From: CAMBDS01 sp964355675
GTDB lineage: Bacteria > Electryoneota > AABM5-125-24 > Hatepunaeales > Hatepunaeaceae
NCBI GenBank assembly: GCA_964355675.1
Contig: CAYHEC010000007.1
Span: forward strand, 75,034 to 139,033
DNA length: 64,000 bases
Reading direction: 5' to 3'
Made by a program: the position numbers and the translations under genes. The notes under the pieces are model-generated. The model did not search any database. It saw nothing but the letters and a program-made list of their open reading frames with translations, and was not told where the DNA came from. Shown in pieces: positions 23,347 to 33,700 of this stretch. Positions within the stretch are counted from its first letter, which is position 1. The number at the start of each line of letters is the position of its first letter.

Positions 23347-26043
23347 GTGAAAAAAGTCCATCGAAACACGCCACTCGTCGTTTTGACGCTATTTCTTTTG
23401 ATTGGCGGCCTCTGCCAAGCAGAGATCATCGAAGAGTCAGGCTCGTTGCTGGAGTTTTTTGCTGGCCAAGAAGATAATTGTGCTTACGATAATTGGGTCA
23501 GCCATGTCTCCGAAGGCATTGTCCGTCCGGCTTACAACGACTATGGTCCCGTTGAGCTGGATCGCCAGACCAACGGTTTCGGAAATTATCAGATTGTGGA
23601 CAGTCTTCAGAATCCCAATGAAATTATTCAGGATTGGTACACGATTTTCGCCAATATCCTTGCCGGGGAAGTGGATACTGCCGCGGCAATTCTCGACAGT
23701 TCGGCTTTCGCAGAATTGTTTGAGATTGTGGTGTTGCAAGACCGGAACGAACGTTATGTGATGGTCAGAGAAGTACTTGATAACAACTACTTCGACGACA
23801 ATGGAACTGAAAATGAAGCCGATGATGTGCGTGGTTCTTTCCGCTACGGGTGGGGTCTCTATATTTTCAATCTTAACGCAAGAACCCCCGAAGTCATCCT
23901 CGAAATTCCCCATCCGTGCGACGATTTTATCACGCCATTTATTGGAATAGATGCGTTTATCTCAATGGGTGCGTCGGCGATGTTTGTTGCCGGGGCAGGG
24001 CGTGAGCTGAGATGGACGGAAGTCGGTGTTTACGACAATTCAAGGTCCCGTTCCGACCCGACTCGCGTTGGAAACAGAAGCGCTTTCAACGAAGCCCACA
24101 ATGCTTGTGTCGATTCAATTGCCGATGAATTGGTAATACCGATCCATAGTTACGACAGCGGTGGCCGTGACCTCGGCCAATGTCTTATATCCTGCTACCC
24201 GGATAACCATCCCGACAGTCCTGTAATCGACCGAGTTAATCACTTCGATTTCCTACACCTGACACCACTCTACCCAATAGCCGCCAATAGTATCGGGAAC
24301 GCTGACCACAACGCTGTTCGCATCGATGACTATTATTCGGTCTGGGACGATCAAGGGGGGATTTACTACAACTATGAATACCCCATCTCTAACAATCTCG
24401 CTAATTTAGTCGGCTGGCTGTCTCCTCAAAGAAGTTACTCAACCGATCATCGGGATCCTCTGAGTACCAACGAGAACTATATGCACGTCGAACACGACGA
24501 ATTCCCCGATGTCATCACCGAAGAAATTCTGGATTTTTATCCCCCTGATGGCGTACCAACTTATCAAACATACGCCAATTCTGTCGAGTTTTACCGTCCA
24601 CTCTATAACGCTGTTTATTCCTACTACCACCGTCCGCGTTTCTTTCGAGTTCCAGACGATTATGAAACTATCCAGGCCGCTATAGATGGATCGCTTGGCG
24701 GAGACACCATTCTCGTCCGCCCAGGAGAATACACCGAATCAATCAATTACCGTCATAAGAACCTTCTAATTGCCAGTCTCTTTCTCCCAACGAACGATGC
24801 TCGATATATCGACTCAACGCGTATCTTAGGCGTGAACAGTAGCGTTGTTACATTTGCAGGTAGCGAGAGTGAATCAGCAAAACTCGTAGGCTTCACGATC
24901 AGAGGAGGTCGAAGTCTCGACGGAGCAGGTATTTTCATGACCGACGCCAAGCCGGTCATCGATCACTGCATCATAACAGACAACATTGCCGAAGGTTATG
25001 GTGGTGGAATGTTCTGCGGTAATTCCCAACCGACAATTACTAACTGCACAATCTCCAGAAACATAAGCTCTGATGGAGGAGGCGCTCTATTCGAGTGGAA
25101 TCTCTCAAGTGCTATAATCCTCAATAGCATTATGACCGGGAACGAACCCCAAGAGGTTTATTTCCTCCGGTTCGGTGCGCCAAACCGGATCACCTTTGCC
25201 TACTCCGACATAGCCGGCGGCGCTGAGGGGATCGTAACCGGCAATAACGGCATTGTGGGCTGGGGTGACGGCAACATTACTGCAAATCCACAATTCATTG
25301 ATCCAGCGAACTCAAACTTTCACCTCTCCCCATTCAGCCCCTGCGTCAATACCGGCAATCCCAATGCACCGCTCGATCCTGACAGTACTCGATCCGACAT
25401 GGGAGCGTTAGCTATCCAGTTCAAGAATATCTTTGTCTCGCCTGATGTGATTGAATTCGCGGACGTTCAACCGGGAAGGATCGACAGCCTCCTTGTATCG
25501 ATACACAATGTCGGGAATGACAGCATTTCGATTCTGTCATGGCATATTGCACCGGAACATTCGCCGTTCAGAATGAGTGGGTATGACGGTGACACATTGC
25601 TGGAACCTGCCTCACAGCAATCGGCGTGGATTGTCTTTACGCCTGAGGCTTCTGAGTTATACCGGGCAGTTCTGACCATCGAATCAAGCCAACCGGGACA
25701 AGAAGTAATTGTGGTTTCGCTAAGGGGTTCCTCGCTGGGAGCACCAGACAGCGAAGCTGAAATTACCGATTTCAGGTTACTTTCGGTTTATCCCAATCCG
25801 TTCAACTCCAAGACTACGATCACGTTCACCGTACAACAGGCGTCCCAGCCTGTCCGTTTAACGATCTATGACCTCTCCGGCCGTCTGGTTGCTGATTTGC
25901 TTGACAGGCGCAGAGGCCTGTCGTACGGGGCTGGCGATCACAAGGTTGTCTGGGATGCAGGGGATTTGGGGGCGGGGGTTTATTTTGTTAGGTTAAATGC
26001 AGACGAGAAATCATCGTTACAAAAGGTACTGCTGGTGCGCTGA
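23347..26043 (+). CDS. Secreted multidomain protein: unknown N-domain, beta-helix, ASH-like domain, T9SS sorting domain
   Basis: 898 residues from the GTG at 23347, which gives a good signal peptide (VKKVHRNTPLVVLTLFLLIGGLCQAE); the longer frame to 23116 would cross the promoter. About 30-430: a domain I do not recognise, with possible metal- or substrate-binding clusters (IPIHSYDSGGRD, NHFDFLHL, MHVEHDEFPD). About 435-690: parallel beta-helix (ETIQAAIDGSLGGDTILVRPG, TITNCTISRNISSDGG). About 700-800: ASH/Hydin-like Ig domain. From about 815: sorting domain (YPNPFNSKTTITF). Palindromes lie at 25836-25853 and 25903-25922 inside it. First gene of the plus-strand cargo operon. It may be a surface hydrolase; the N-domain deserves a structure search. 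Confidence 0.8.
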   Translation: MKKVHRNTPLVVLTLFLLIGGLCQAEIIEESGSLLEFFAGQEDNCAYDNWVSHVSEGIVRPAYNDYGPVELDRQTNGFGNYQIVDSLQNPNEIIQDWYTIFANILAGEVDTAAAILDSSAFAELFEIVVLQDRNERYVMVREVLDNNYFDDNGTENEADDVRGSFRYGWGLYIFNLNARTPEVILEIPHPCDDFITPFIGIDAFISMGASAMFVAGAGRELRWTEVGVYDNSRSRSDPTRVGNRSAFNEAHNACVDSIADELVIPIHSYDSGGRDLGQCLISCYPDNHPDSPVIDRVNHFDFLHLTPLYPIAANSIGNADHNAVRIDDYYSVWDDQGGIYYNYEYPISNNLANLVGWLSPQRSYSTDHRDPLSTNENYMHVEHDEFPDVITEEILDFYPPDGVPTYQTYANSVEFYRPLYNAVYSYYHRPRFFRVPDDYETIQAAIDGSLGGDTILVRPGEYTESINYRHKNLLIASLFLPTNDARYIDSTRILGVNSSVVTFAGSESESAKLVGFTIRGGRSLDGAGIFMTDAKPVIDHCIITDNIAEGYGGGMFCGNSQPTITNCTISRNISSDGGGALFEWNLSSAIILNSIMTGNEPQEVYFLRFGAPNRITFAYSDIAGGAEGIVTGNNGIVGWGDGNITANPQFIDPANSNFHLSPFSPCVNTGNPNAPLDPDSTRSDMGALAIQFKNIFVSPDVIEFADVQPGRIDSLLVSIHNVGNDSISILSWHIAPEHSPFRMSGYDGDTLLEPASQQSAWIVFTPEASELYRAVLTIESSQPGQEVIVVSLRGSSLGAPDSEAEITDFRLLSVYPNPFNSKTTITFTVQQASQPVRLTIYDLSGRLVADLLDRRRGLSYGAGDHKVVWDAGDLGAGVYFVRLNADEKSSLQKVLLVR

Positions 26044-26075
26044 GTTTTCTTTAAACTTAACTTTCGGGGGTTTTT

Positions 26076-28307
26076 ATGCGACACTATAAAATTATCTGGG
26101 TATTTCTATCGGCAGTCTTACAGTTGCCTTTGCTTGCTCAAGAGAGGCTTCCCTTAATAGGAAGCCATCTCTTTCTCCCTGGGACGATAACGGGCATGAC
26201 GCTCGATGGGCAAACGGCTTACTTATCAAGTAGTTTGCAAGGAGTCCTTTCATACGACCTTTCAGATCCTGAACACCCCGTACTGCTCGATAGATTATCG
26301 TATGTACCTCTTGCCAATCTCAGCATTTATCGTGGTATGGTTTGTGGCAATAATAAAGCTGTTCTTCATTTCATCGATCCGGTGAGTCGTGAAGTCCAAC
26401 AGATAGCTGGTCATGCTTACGAGACATACTCATATTGTCTTATTGACACTCTCTGTTTCATTTCGGATTCGTACTACGAAGAGCTTGACGGGGGAATTTA
26501 TTACAGGTATTCTAATCTAATGACTTTCGGGATCACAGATCTTCGTTCTCCCAATCTGCTTAATCGATTGTACTACGACTCGCATGGAATGGGTTATGAT
26601 ATAGGCTCTACGGCACTATCATACCAATCGGGTTATCTCTATGCGGCGTGTTGGACTGGTGGTATATCAACTTGGGATGTGCGTGATCCTGATACTGCAA
26701 GGTATGTTGCGCTGGTTGACGCAGTCTTTTCTCCAAACATGGTGATATCAAATAATGAGCTGATTGTTTTCAACGATAATTTGGGATTCAAAGTATTTTC
26801 ACTGGACAATCCAGCCGAACCGGAATTATTACTGACTATCGATACACTTGAAATACGGTATGGTACTGCTGAAGATTCTCTCGTCTATTTGGCTCAGAGA
26901 AATCATTCTATAGCGGTTTGGAACATAGCCAATATCAACCAACCCGAAGTTATTGGAGAATTGGGACTGAATAATGAACCATTATTCTTAACGGTCTCAG
27001 GCGATATTGGCTTGGCTCTGGCAAGAAATAATGAACTCTATGTACTTGATGTATCAGACCCTGCTTCGCCTTCCTTGGGGTCAAGCATCTTAGGGCGAGC
27101 CGGAACGATTAGGAATTCCTGGAAACATGGGGATCTCTTATACACACTTGTCGATAATTTGGGATTAATAATCAGCGATTGCTCTAATCCCAATCGCCTT
27201 GAAGAACTTTCCTGCACCCCAATCGGAAGAGCACGGGGAATGGCAGTATCCGGGCAGTATGCTTTTGTGCCCATCGTGCAACAAGGAGTGCAAATAATCG
27301 ACATATCTGATCCTGCTCAACCTGATTCTATTGGTCTTATTCGGCCCAACCTTGGTAATCTGTTCGACGTCGCAGTGAAGGACAACGCACTTTACATTGC
27401 TGGATATAACGGCGTCGGGGTTTACGATATCAGTAACTCTCGTTCACCGAGACTTGTCCGAAACCTAAATGCTCCACCAACCTACAAATTAGAAGTCGTT
27501 GATACATTATTAGTTTGTCAACATTGGAGAACCGCTTCAGTTTACTCTATTACGAACAGTCAGTCTCCGCAAGTAAGAGGGCCTTATCAGCCGATATTTG
27601 ATGGCGAAGATCGGATTGTTCGTCAAACCGTCGTGAATGGGAGGTTGTTTCTGCAAAGGTATTGGGAATGGTCAATGAATGGAGATGTTTTTGCGACTGG
27701 ATTGGCAGTTGACGTAATTGACATCACGAGACCCGACTCACTGCGGATGCTGGGCACATTGGATCGGTATCAGGACATATTTCCCGCTACACTAACCGAC
27801 TTCTTTGAGGCAGATTCATGCTTGGGAGTTATTTTCAACGGTGCTTTGCTAAAATTTGACTTTAATGGTTACCCGGGACGAAATCTCAGACCGTTAGGTG
27901 TATTCTCATTGGAAACGCCTGTTGAAGGGCCAGTGTTCATCGATGATGAGATTCTTTATATTAACAATCCCGGTCGAATAGACATTTATGACGCCCGACC
28001 TTTAGATGCACCGCTTGTTGAAGAGAATATTCCGTCATCCTTCGCCCTTTCGGCTTTTCCCAATCCATTCAATTCCTCGACAACCATCACCTTCACCGTA
28101 CAACAGGCGTCCCAGCCTGTCCGTTTAACGATCTATGACCTTCAAGGCCGTCTGGTTGCTGATTTGTTGGCGGGCAGGATGCCCGCCCCACGCGCTGGCG
28201 ATCACAAGGTTGTCTGGGATGCAGGGGATTTGGGGAGTGGGGTTTATTTGGTTAGGTTGGGAGCAGGCACACATACTGTCATTCGAAAAATGTTACTTAT
28301 TCGATAG
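26076..28307 (+). CDS. LVIVD-type beta-propeller surface protein with T9SS sorting domain
   Basis: 743 residues with signal peptide (about 1-21, PLLAQ) and GGGGG before the ATG. The propeller covers almost the whole mature protein (VYDISNSRSPRLVRN, IIDISDPAQPDSIG). The sorting domain starts at about 655 (FPNPFNSSTTITF). The palindrome at 28103-28120 encodes the QQASQPV turn; at the second site a different element, GGCGGGCA/TGCCCGCC (28169-28187), replaces the usual one and gives AGRMPAPRAG. 13 bp separate it from the next gene. Function: surface scaffold or binding protein, ligand unknown. Confidence 0.85.
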   Translation: MRHYKIIWVFLSAVLQLPLLAQERLPLIGSHLFLPGTITGMTLDGQTAYLSSSLQGVLSYDLSDPEHPVLLDRLSYVPLANLSIYRGMVCGNNKAVLHFIDPVSREVQQIAGHAYETYSYCLIDTLCFISDSYYEELDGGIYYRYSNLMTFGITDLRSPNLLNRLYYDSHGMGYDIGSTALSYQSGYLYAACWTGGISTWDVRDPDTARYVALVDAVFSPNMVISNNELIVFNDNLGFKVFSLDNPAEPELLLTIDTLEIRYGTAEDSLVYLAQRNHSIAVWNIANINQPEVIGELGLNNEPLFLTVSGDIGLALARNNELYVLDVSDPASPSLGSSILGRAGTIRNSWKHGDLLYTLVDNLGLIISDCSNPNRLEELSCTPIGRARGMAVSGQYAFVPIVQQGVQIIDISDPAQPDSIGLIRPNLGNLFDVAVKDNALYIAGYNGVGVYDISNSRSPRLVRNLNAPPTYKLEVVDTLLVCQHWRTASVYSITNSQSPQVRGPYQPIFDGEDRIVRQTVVNGRLFLQRYWEWSMNGDVFATGLAVDVIDITRPDSLRMLGTLDRYQDIFPATLTDFFEADSCLGVIFNGALLKFDFNGYPGRNLRPLGVFSLETPVEGPVFIDDEILYINNPGRIDIYDARPLDAPLVEENIPSSFALSAFPNPFNSSTTITFTVQQASQPVRLTIYDLQGRLVADLLAGRMPAPRAGDHKVVWDAGDLGSGVYLVRLGAGTHTVIRKMLLIR

Positions 28308-28319
28308 GAGGAATCAGAA

Positions 28320-30572
28320 ATGAAAGCACTGAAAGCAATTGCCATTCTCTTGATCGTATCGGGACTGCAAGCTCAGCCTCGCGAAGTCGAGCGGGTTGGG
28401 CATTTCTGGAATGGCGTCGAAGCCATCTGGTATTCAGGCGACTATCTCTATATCTCGACCGGCCCGAATGGGTTGCAGGTGTACAACTACGCCGATCCAG
28501 CCAATCCGCGGCTCGAGAATCACTTTAGGCTTTCGGCAAACTTATATAGACCGCTTGACGACACGACGATGTTCGCATTTTCATCGCCGGGATCAATCGG
28601 ATTCTACGACCTGTCAAATCCTGACTCCCCCGATAGAATCGGGTCTATTCACGTACCTTACCCTAACATTTTTTGTTATTCAAGGGATTTTATCTATACC
28701 TACTCGGAGTGGGTCGTCCATCATGAGGTAGATTACACCATATTTCAAACTGAAGAACGTTTAATCGACATCACAAATCGATCTCGTCCACGACAAACGT
28801 GGGAACGCAGTGGTGATCGTATGGGATGGTGGTCCGGTTATAGTGCTCAGACCTATGAAAACAGGCTGTACCGATTTGGAGTTGTGGACACCGCTGAGTG
28901 GAATGGTGCATTCATCGGAATAGAAGTTCTTGACATCTCCGATCCCAATTCACCCCAAGCGATATTTTATCGTGCATTCGATGCCGAAGTCAACAGTTTC
29001 TCATTGTCGCCCGATGGTCAATTATTGGCAGTGCTCCCGAGCATTCTCAACTGCAACGAAAATGATACCGTTGAATTTCTGTCCGAGATTTCGAGAATAG
29101 AATCGTCACGTCCAAGGTGGGTCGGGTGGTATGATAATGACCTGATGATGGCGGTGAATGATACTCTATCCATCTGGTCTTTCGATAACCCTGCATCACC
29201 TGAACGCACAACTGCGCTTCCCGCCAATGGTGTTCGATACGCCATTCAGAAGGACGAACAACTTACACTTATTGAGAATCGTGGCATTGTAACATATGAA
29301 ATAGATGACGATCAATATCACGAACTCTCCGTTCTGAATAATGCAGGGCAGGTTACTCACCTCGCCCATGACGATGATTTGCTTCTTGCCGCGTGCGGAT
29401 CGGCGGGATTAAAATTCTACGATGCCAGCGATCCGTTGCACCTTAGGGAGCTTGGAAGTTGGACTTGGATTGCGGCGGTTCAAGCAGTCGCGGTTGACTC
29501 CAATCTCGCCATCGTTTATCATGACAACCCCTATTATGCTGACAGCACGTTTATCAGTATTGTCGATATTTCCGATATAGCAAATCCTGTTATCCGCTCG
29601 ACAGTTCAGGCTATGAGGGGTTTGAGTGAGGCAATCGTTTTCCAAGACGGGTATCTTTACATCCCATTTGGTAATGGTGCGCAGATATTTGACTGCCGAA
29701 ATCCGGATGACGTTGAACTCGATACGACATTCTATACAAACCAATTTTCCTGTACTCGTGAAAAACTATTTATCCAAGATCAGAATTTAGTCCGAGTGTA
29801 CAACATCTCAATACCATCACAACGCCATCTTCTGACTTCATTCGAAATCGAATTGGGTGATCTTTATCTGAGTGATTTCGCTGTAGTAGGCGACAGACTG
29901 CATCTGAATCATGTAGACGTTACCAATCCGTCAGAAGACATCTATGTTTATCACCAGATATATCAATTATATGACATCTCCGATATCGAGCATCCGTCTC
30001 TCCGCGGTGAACTGGATCTCGACTACGGTCAGAATAGGCTTCCCTACCAGTTCCTCAAAATCACCGAAAATCAGGCAATCATTTATGAACCAACAACGAT
30101 GAGATTATTGGTAATACAGGTAGCTTGGGGTGAACCGGGTGTAGTGACTTCAGTTGTACTGAATGAATCCATAAATTATGTGATGCTTACTGAAGACTCG
30201 AGGTATGCTCTGTTCGCTCAGGGCTCGTCGATCGGGGTGTACGACTTTGTCGACTATCTTGACATATCGACACCTGACGAAAATCCTGCACCTGCCAATT
30301 TCGAGATTTATTCCGCCTTCCCCAACCCATTCAATTCCAGTACTACCATCACCTTCACCGTACAACAGGCGTCCCAGCCTGTCCGTTTAACGATCTATGA
30401 CCTTCAAGGCCGTCTGGTTGCTGATTTACTTGACAGGCAGGGACGCCTATCGTACGGCGCGGGCGAGCATAAGGTCGTCTGGGACGCCGCCGGTCTCCCT
30501 TCCGCCATCTATTTTCTCAGGCTTGAGTCCGGGAATTCATCCCTATCTCAAAAGGTCATCCTGATGAGATAA
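28320..30572 (+). CDS. LVIVD-type beta-propeller surface protein with T9SS sorting domain
   Basis: 750 residues, strong AGGAGGAA site. Short signal peptide (MKALKAIAILLIVSGLQAQ). Propeller phrases include VYNYADPANPRLEN, VLDISDPNSPQAI and YDISDIEHPSLRGE. Sorting domain from about 660 (FPNPFNSSTTITF), with in-frame palindromes at 30365-30382 and 30432-30451 (the latter with one broken pair, so its stem is decaying). The final residues (SSLSQKVILMR) are nearly those of the minus-strand protein at 1465-4344, showing recent common origin or exchange across the virus-like insert. Followed by a terminator-like hairpin. Confidence 0.85.
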   Translation: MKALKAIAILLIVSGLQAQPREVERVGHFWNGVEAIWYSGDYLYISTGPNGLQVYNYADPANPRLENHFRLSANLYRPLDDTTMFAFSSPGSIGFYDLSNPDSPDRIGSIHVPYPNIFCYSRDFIYTYSEWVVHHEVDYTIFQTEERLIDITNRSRPRQTWERSGDRMGWWSGYSAQTYENRLYRFGVVDTAEWNGAFIGIEVLDISDPNSPQAIFYRAFDAEVNSFSLSPDGQLLAVLPSILNCNENDTVEFLSEISRIESSRPRWVGWYDNDLMMAVNDTLSIWSFDNPASPERTTALPANGVRYAIQKDEQLTLIENRGIVTYEIDDDQYHELSVLNNAGQVTHLAHDDDLLLAACGSAGLKFYDASDPLHLRELGSWTWIAAVQAVAVDSNLAIVYHDNPYYADSTFISIVDISDIANPVIRSTVQAMRGLSEAIVFQDGYLYIPFGNGAQIFDCRNPDDVELDTTFYTNQFSCTREKLFIQDQNLVRVYNISIPSQRHLLTSFEIELGDLYLSDFAVVGDRLHLNHVDVTNPSEDIYVYHQIYQLYDISDIEHPSLRGELDLDYGQNRLPYQFLKITENQAIIYEPTTMRLLVIQVAWGEPGVVTSVVLNESINYVMLTEDSRYALFAQGSSIGVYDFVDYLDISTPDENPAPANFEIYSAFPNPFNSSTTITFTVQQASQPVRLTIYDLQGRLVADLLDRQGRLSYGAGEHKVVWDAAGLPSAIYFLRLESGNSSLSQKVILMR

Positions 30573-30590
30573 CGATACAATTTACCCGGT

Positions 30591-30616
30591 GTCGCAGGGT
30601 GTCCCCACCCTGCGAC
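30591..30616. terminator. Hairpin after the propeller gene
   Basis: GTCGCAGGGTG faces CACCCTGCGAC around the loop TCCC, an 11-bp perfect stem 18 bases after the stop. Relatives lie at 39996-40014 and near 56721. No T run follows, so termination may not be of the simple intrinsic type. Confidence 0.5.
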
Positions 30617-30682
30617 AATATCCCGTCGGGTGAGGACGCCCTTCGGCAAGAATGCCAAATTTCCCCGTTTCCTTCCCTATAC

Positions 30683-30711
30683 TTGCCTTTCCTCTTTCAT
30701 TTTACTATCTT
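30683..30711 (+). promoter_or_regulatory. Promoter of the PKD-CapA gene
   Basis: TTGCCT, 17 bases, TATCTT, identical boxes to 23233-23261. The predicted start lies about 24 bases before the ATG at 30742. Confidence 0.6.
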
Positions 30712-30741
30712 ATTGGCACAACCTATTAATCTGGCACTGCG

Positions 30742-33700
30742 ATGCAACTTCTCGCCAGCCTTCTTTTCGCCGTCCTCCTTGCCTGCCCCGCCTTTGCGGG
30801 AAGGAGCCTACGCTCTACCTACCCAGCTTTTGAAGCCTATCAAGCCAGTCCTCTGCCCCCGGAAACCCTTGCTGTTGAACTAATCGAGCTTACCGTCAGC
30901 GATTGCATCGTCACCCTCGATTGGATTCCTTCTCGACGAAGTCTGGGTAATCTCGATCTTTCAGGCTATCTGGTTTACTCCGGCATAAGTCCCTCAGCGC
31001 TTAACCCTGTGGACTTCACGACACATAATTATTATAGCTCCGATCAAGGGACGGCTCGTTACTTCGCTGTTAAGGCTCTCTACGGAGGCCCCGATTCAAA
31101 TTCGCGCAAGTCACGCATTACTGATCGGGAGGATGGCGTCCTGCTCGATTTCGAGGATGGTGAAGTCAACCTGCTCCCTTACGATGAAGATCAAGACGTT
31201 CAGGGTGACCGCTGGGGCGTTACCAGCGACGAAGCATTCCCACCGTCCGAACAGTCACTAAGACTTAACGGAAACACCTGGAAAAGACTCCCCTTCCGAC
31301 GGCAGGTAATCAGCGATACAACTGTCTGGCAGATTTCGGTGATGTCAGTCGATGGCGACACGTCTGGAGAGTTGCAGGCTTTTGGCGTTGGCGACGGATC
31401 ACAGAGATTGATCTATTCCTTCTATGGCAGGGAGACCGTCTGGGACGAGGAGTGGATGATTGCCAATCAGGAAGCCCGCCGACGAGCACGATGGGAAACC
31501 TTCCGACTGCGAGTTGGCTACGACTGGAAAATTCGCTACGGTTATCTTCCCTCTATCGACGAACTTTACTTCATCAATGATAACGATACCACCAATCCCG
31601 CGGCGACCATATACTTCGATGAGTTGACCGACATAACCTCCACTATCCCGCCAGAACCACAACCCAAGGCGCGTTGGTTTGTCGATCCGACAGTCGAAGG
31701 GCCGGGAGTTGCCATCCGCTTTCGCGCCAACATCGAAAATCGAGATCCGGCGAGGGTGTCGCTTCTCTGGGATTTTGGCGACGGTAAAACCGGCTCGGGC
31801 TTCGAACCACTTCACTTTTTCAGAGACAACGGCATCTTCCGGGTTGGTCTCGATGCACTCGGGGTGGAGGGTTTGACCGGAAGAACAAGCCTCTTAGTCG
31901 AGGTTGGAGACGTCCGCCTACCGCAGTCGGCAAATCTTGCCTTTTCCGGAGATGTGATGATGGCGCGCCGCTATGAACAAAACGGAGGCATCATCCAGCG
32001 CTTCGGTCCCGAGGCAATATTCTCGCGTATCCGTCACCGGACTTCCGCGGCGGACATCTTCGTCATTAACCTCGAATGCCCGCTGACTGACGAGGGAACC
32101 GTTCACCCGACCAAGGGCATCGCCTTTCGCGGCAGTCCTGCCAATATCGCCGGACTAACCTATGCCAGTGTTGACGTCGCAAACCTCGCCAACAACCATA
32201 TGAGCGACTATGGTGCGCGAGGCTTGGAAGAGAGCGAACAACTTCTCGACGCGGCGGGAATACTCCACAGTGGAGCCGGTATGAACGAGTACGAGGCAAT
32301 GGCTCCGGCGTTCAAAACCATCGATGGTCTCCGATTCGGTTTTCTCGGCTTTTGCAACCGCACCGGTCGCGATTATGGCGACCGACCATTCCTTGACGCC
32401 GGATATGACAAGGACGGCTATGTCTGGTTCACAGCAGACAACATCATGCAGACAGTCCCCGCCGCTGATGAAGTATGCGATTATCTGATTGTCTCGGTTC
32501 ATGGCGGTTCCGAATACGAATTAACGCCAACCGCAATGGGAGACCGAGATCCGGCATGGACGCCAGATTGGCCAGTTTTTCCACCAGCCGAGATCGACTC
32601 GGCGACACGGGAATTAGCTCACATGGCGATCGACCTCGGCGCCGACCTCATCATCCAGCACCACCCGCACGTACTGCAAGGTTTTGAGGTTTACAACGGC
32701 GTTCCTATAGCCTCAAGTCTCGGAAACTTCGCATTCGATCAAGATTTTTTCGAAACCTGGCCATCGGCTCTGATGTGGGCGAATTTCACCAGGGAGGGTC
32801 TTCAGTCATTCGAAATCGAACCTGTCTTTGTCGATAATTACTACCCGACGCCCGCAGTGGGTAGCCTCGGCGCGGCGATACTTGACCGGCTTAGCGGGTA
32901 CTCGACGCCGCTCAATGCCACAGTTTACGCTGATTATGGACGGATGAGAGGCGTCGTTTCGCTCAATACTGAATCTTTGCAAAGCGAGGAGCGATCTCTC
33001 GAATCTCCCGTGAATTTCCGTTACTTCCCACAAGGCGATTTTTATCGGTCGGCTCCGCAAAGGATTCAACCCGGCGGGTATCTCAGCGAGGTAACCGAAC
33101 TTCTGCCTAATGCTTATGATGAGAATGTTCAAGTGCGCCTTGGACGCGAGATTCTGCTCGTGGGAAATATGGAGGCTGAGGGGGCGGCGATTTGGCTTTA
33201 CAACTCAAACTTCGAGGCGCGCGATTCGCAATTCGTCGTTACGGGGAGATACTCATCGAAATTGTGGCGGAACCAAGGGCAGGCGGACGGCGTGACCGAC
33301 CTTCTCCAGCGAATTCCTACCAATGCAGGAGATCCATTGACCCTTGCCGGGTGGATCAGGCTCAACAATGGTCGTGACGCGGCGCTTTCGGCGAGATATT
33401 ATCGCTATCGGTACGACAACCAACCAGCAAACATCATCGGCGCGGATGAGACTGTGGAGGGCCGCCATCAGGGGACGTTTGACTGGCGCTACGTTTGGCA
33501 GGAGTTAACCGTGCCGGCCGGGTGCGCGTTCCTCAATGTCCGCTGGCAACTCTTCGGAGCCAATCAGGGCGGCGGCAACCAGATGTGGACGGACGAGGTG
33601 AAGCTGATCCGCTGGGACGGCTGGCAAAGTCTGGTTGATCCGGTTCCGGTTGACTACCCGAACGACTACTACTATTTGCAGGTTCAGACCACGAGGCCGG

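Noticed and set aside
10828..23347. Integrated prophage with attachment sites
   Set aside because: No integrase is seen, and I found no matching direct repeats at the two module ends; the repeats near 10984-11222 recur elsewhere and do not mark a boundary.
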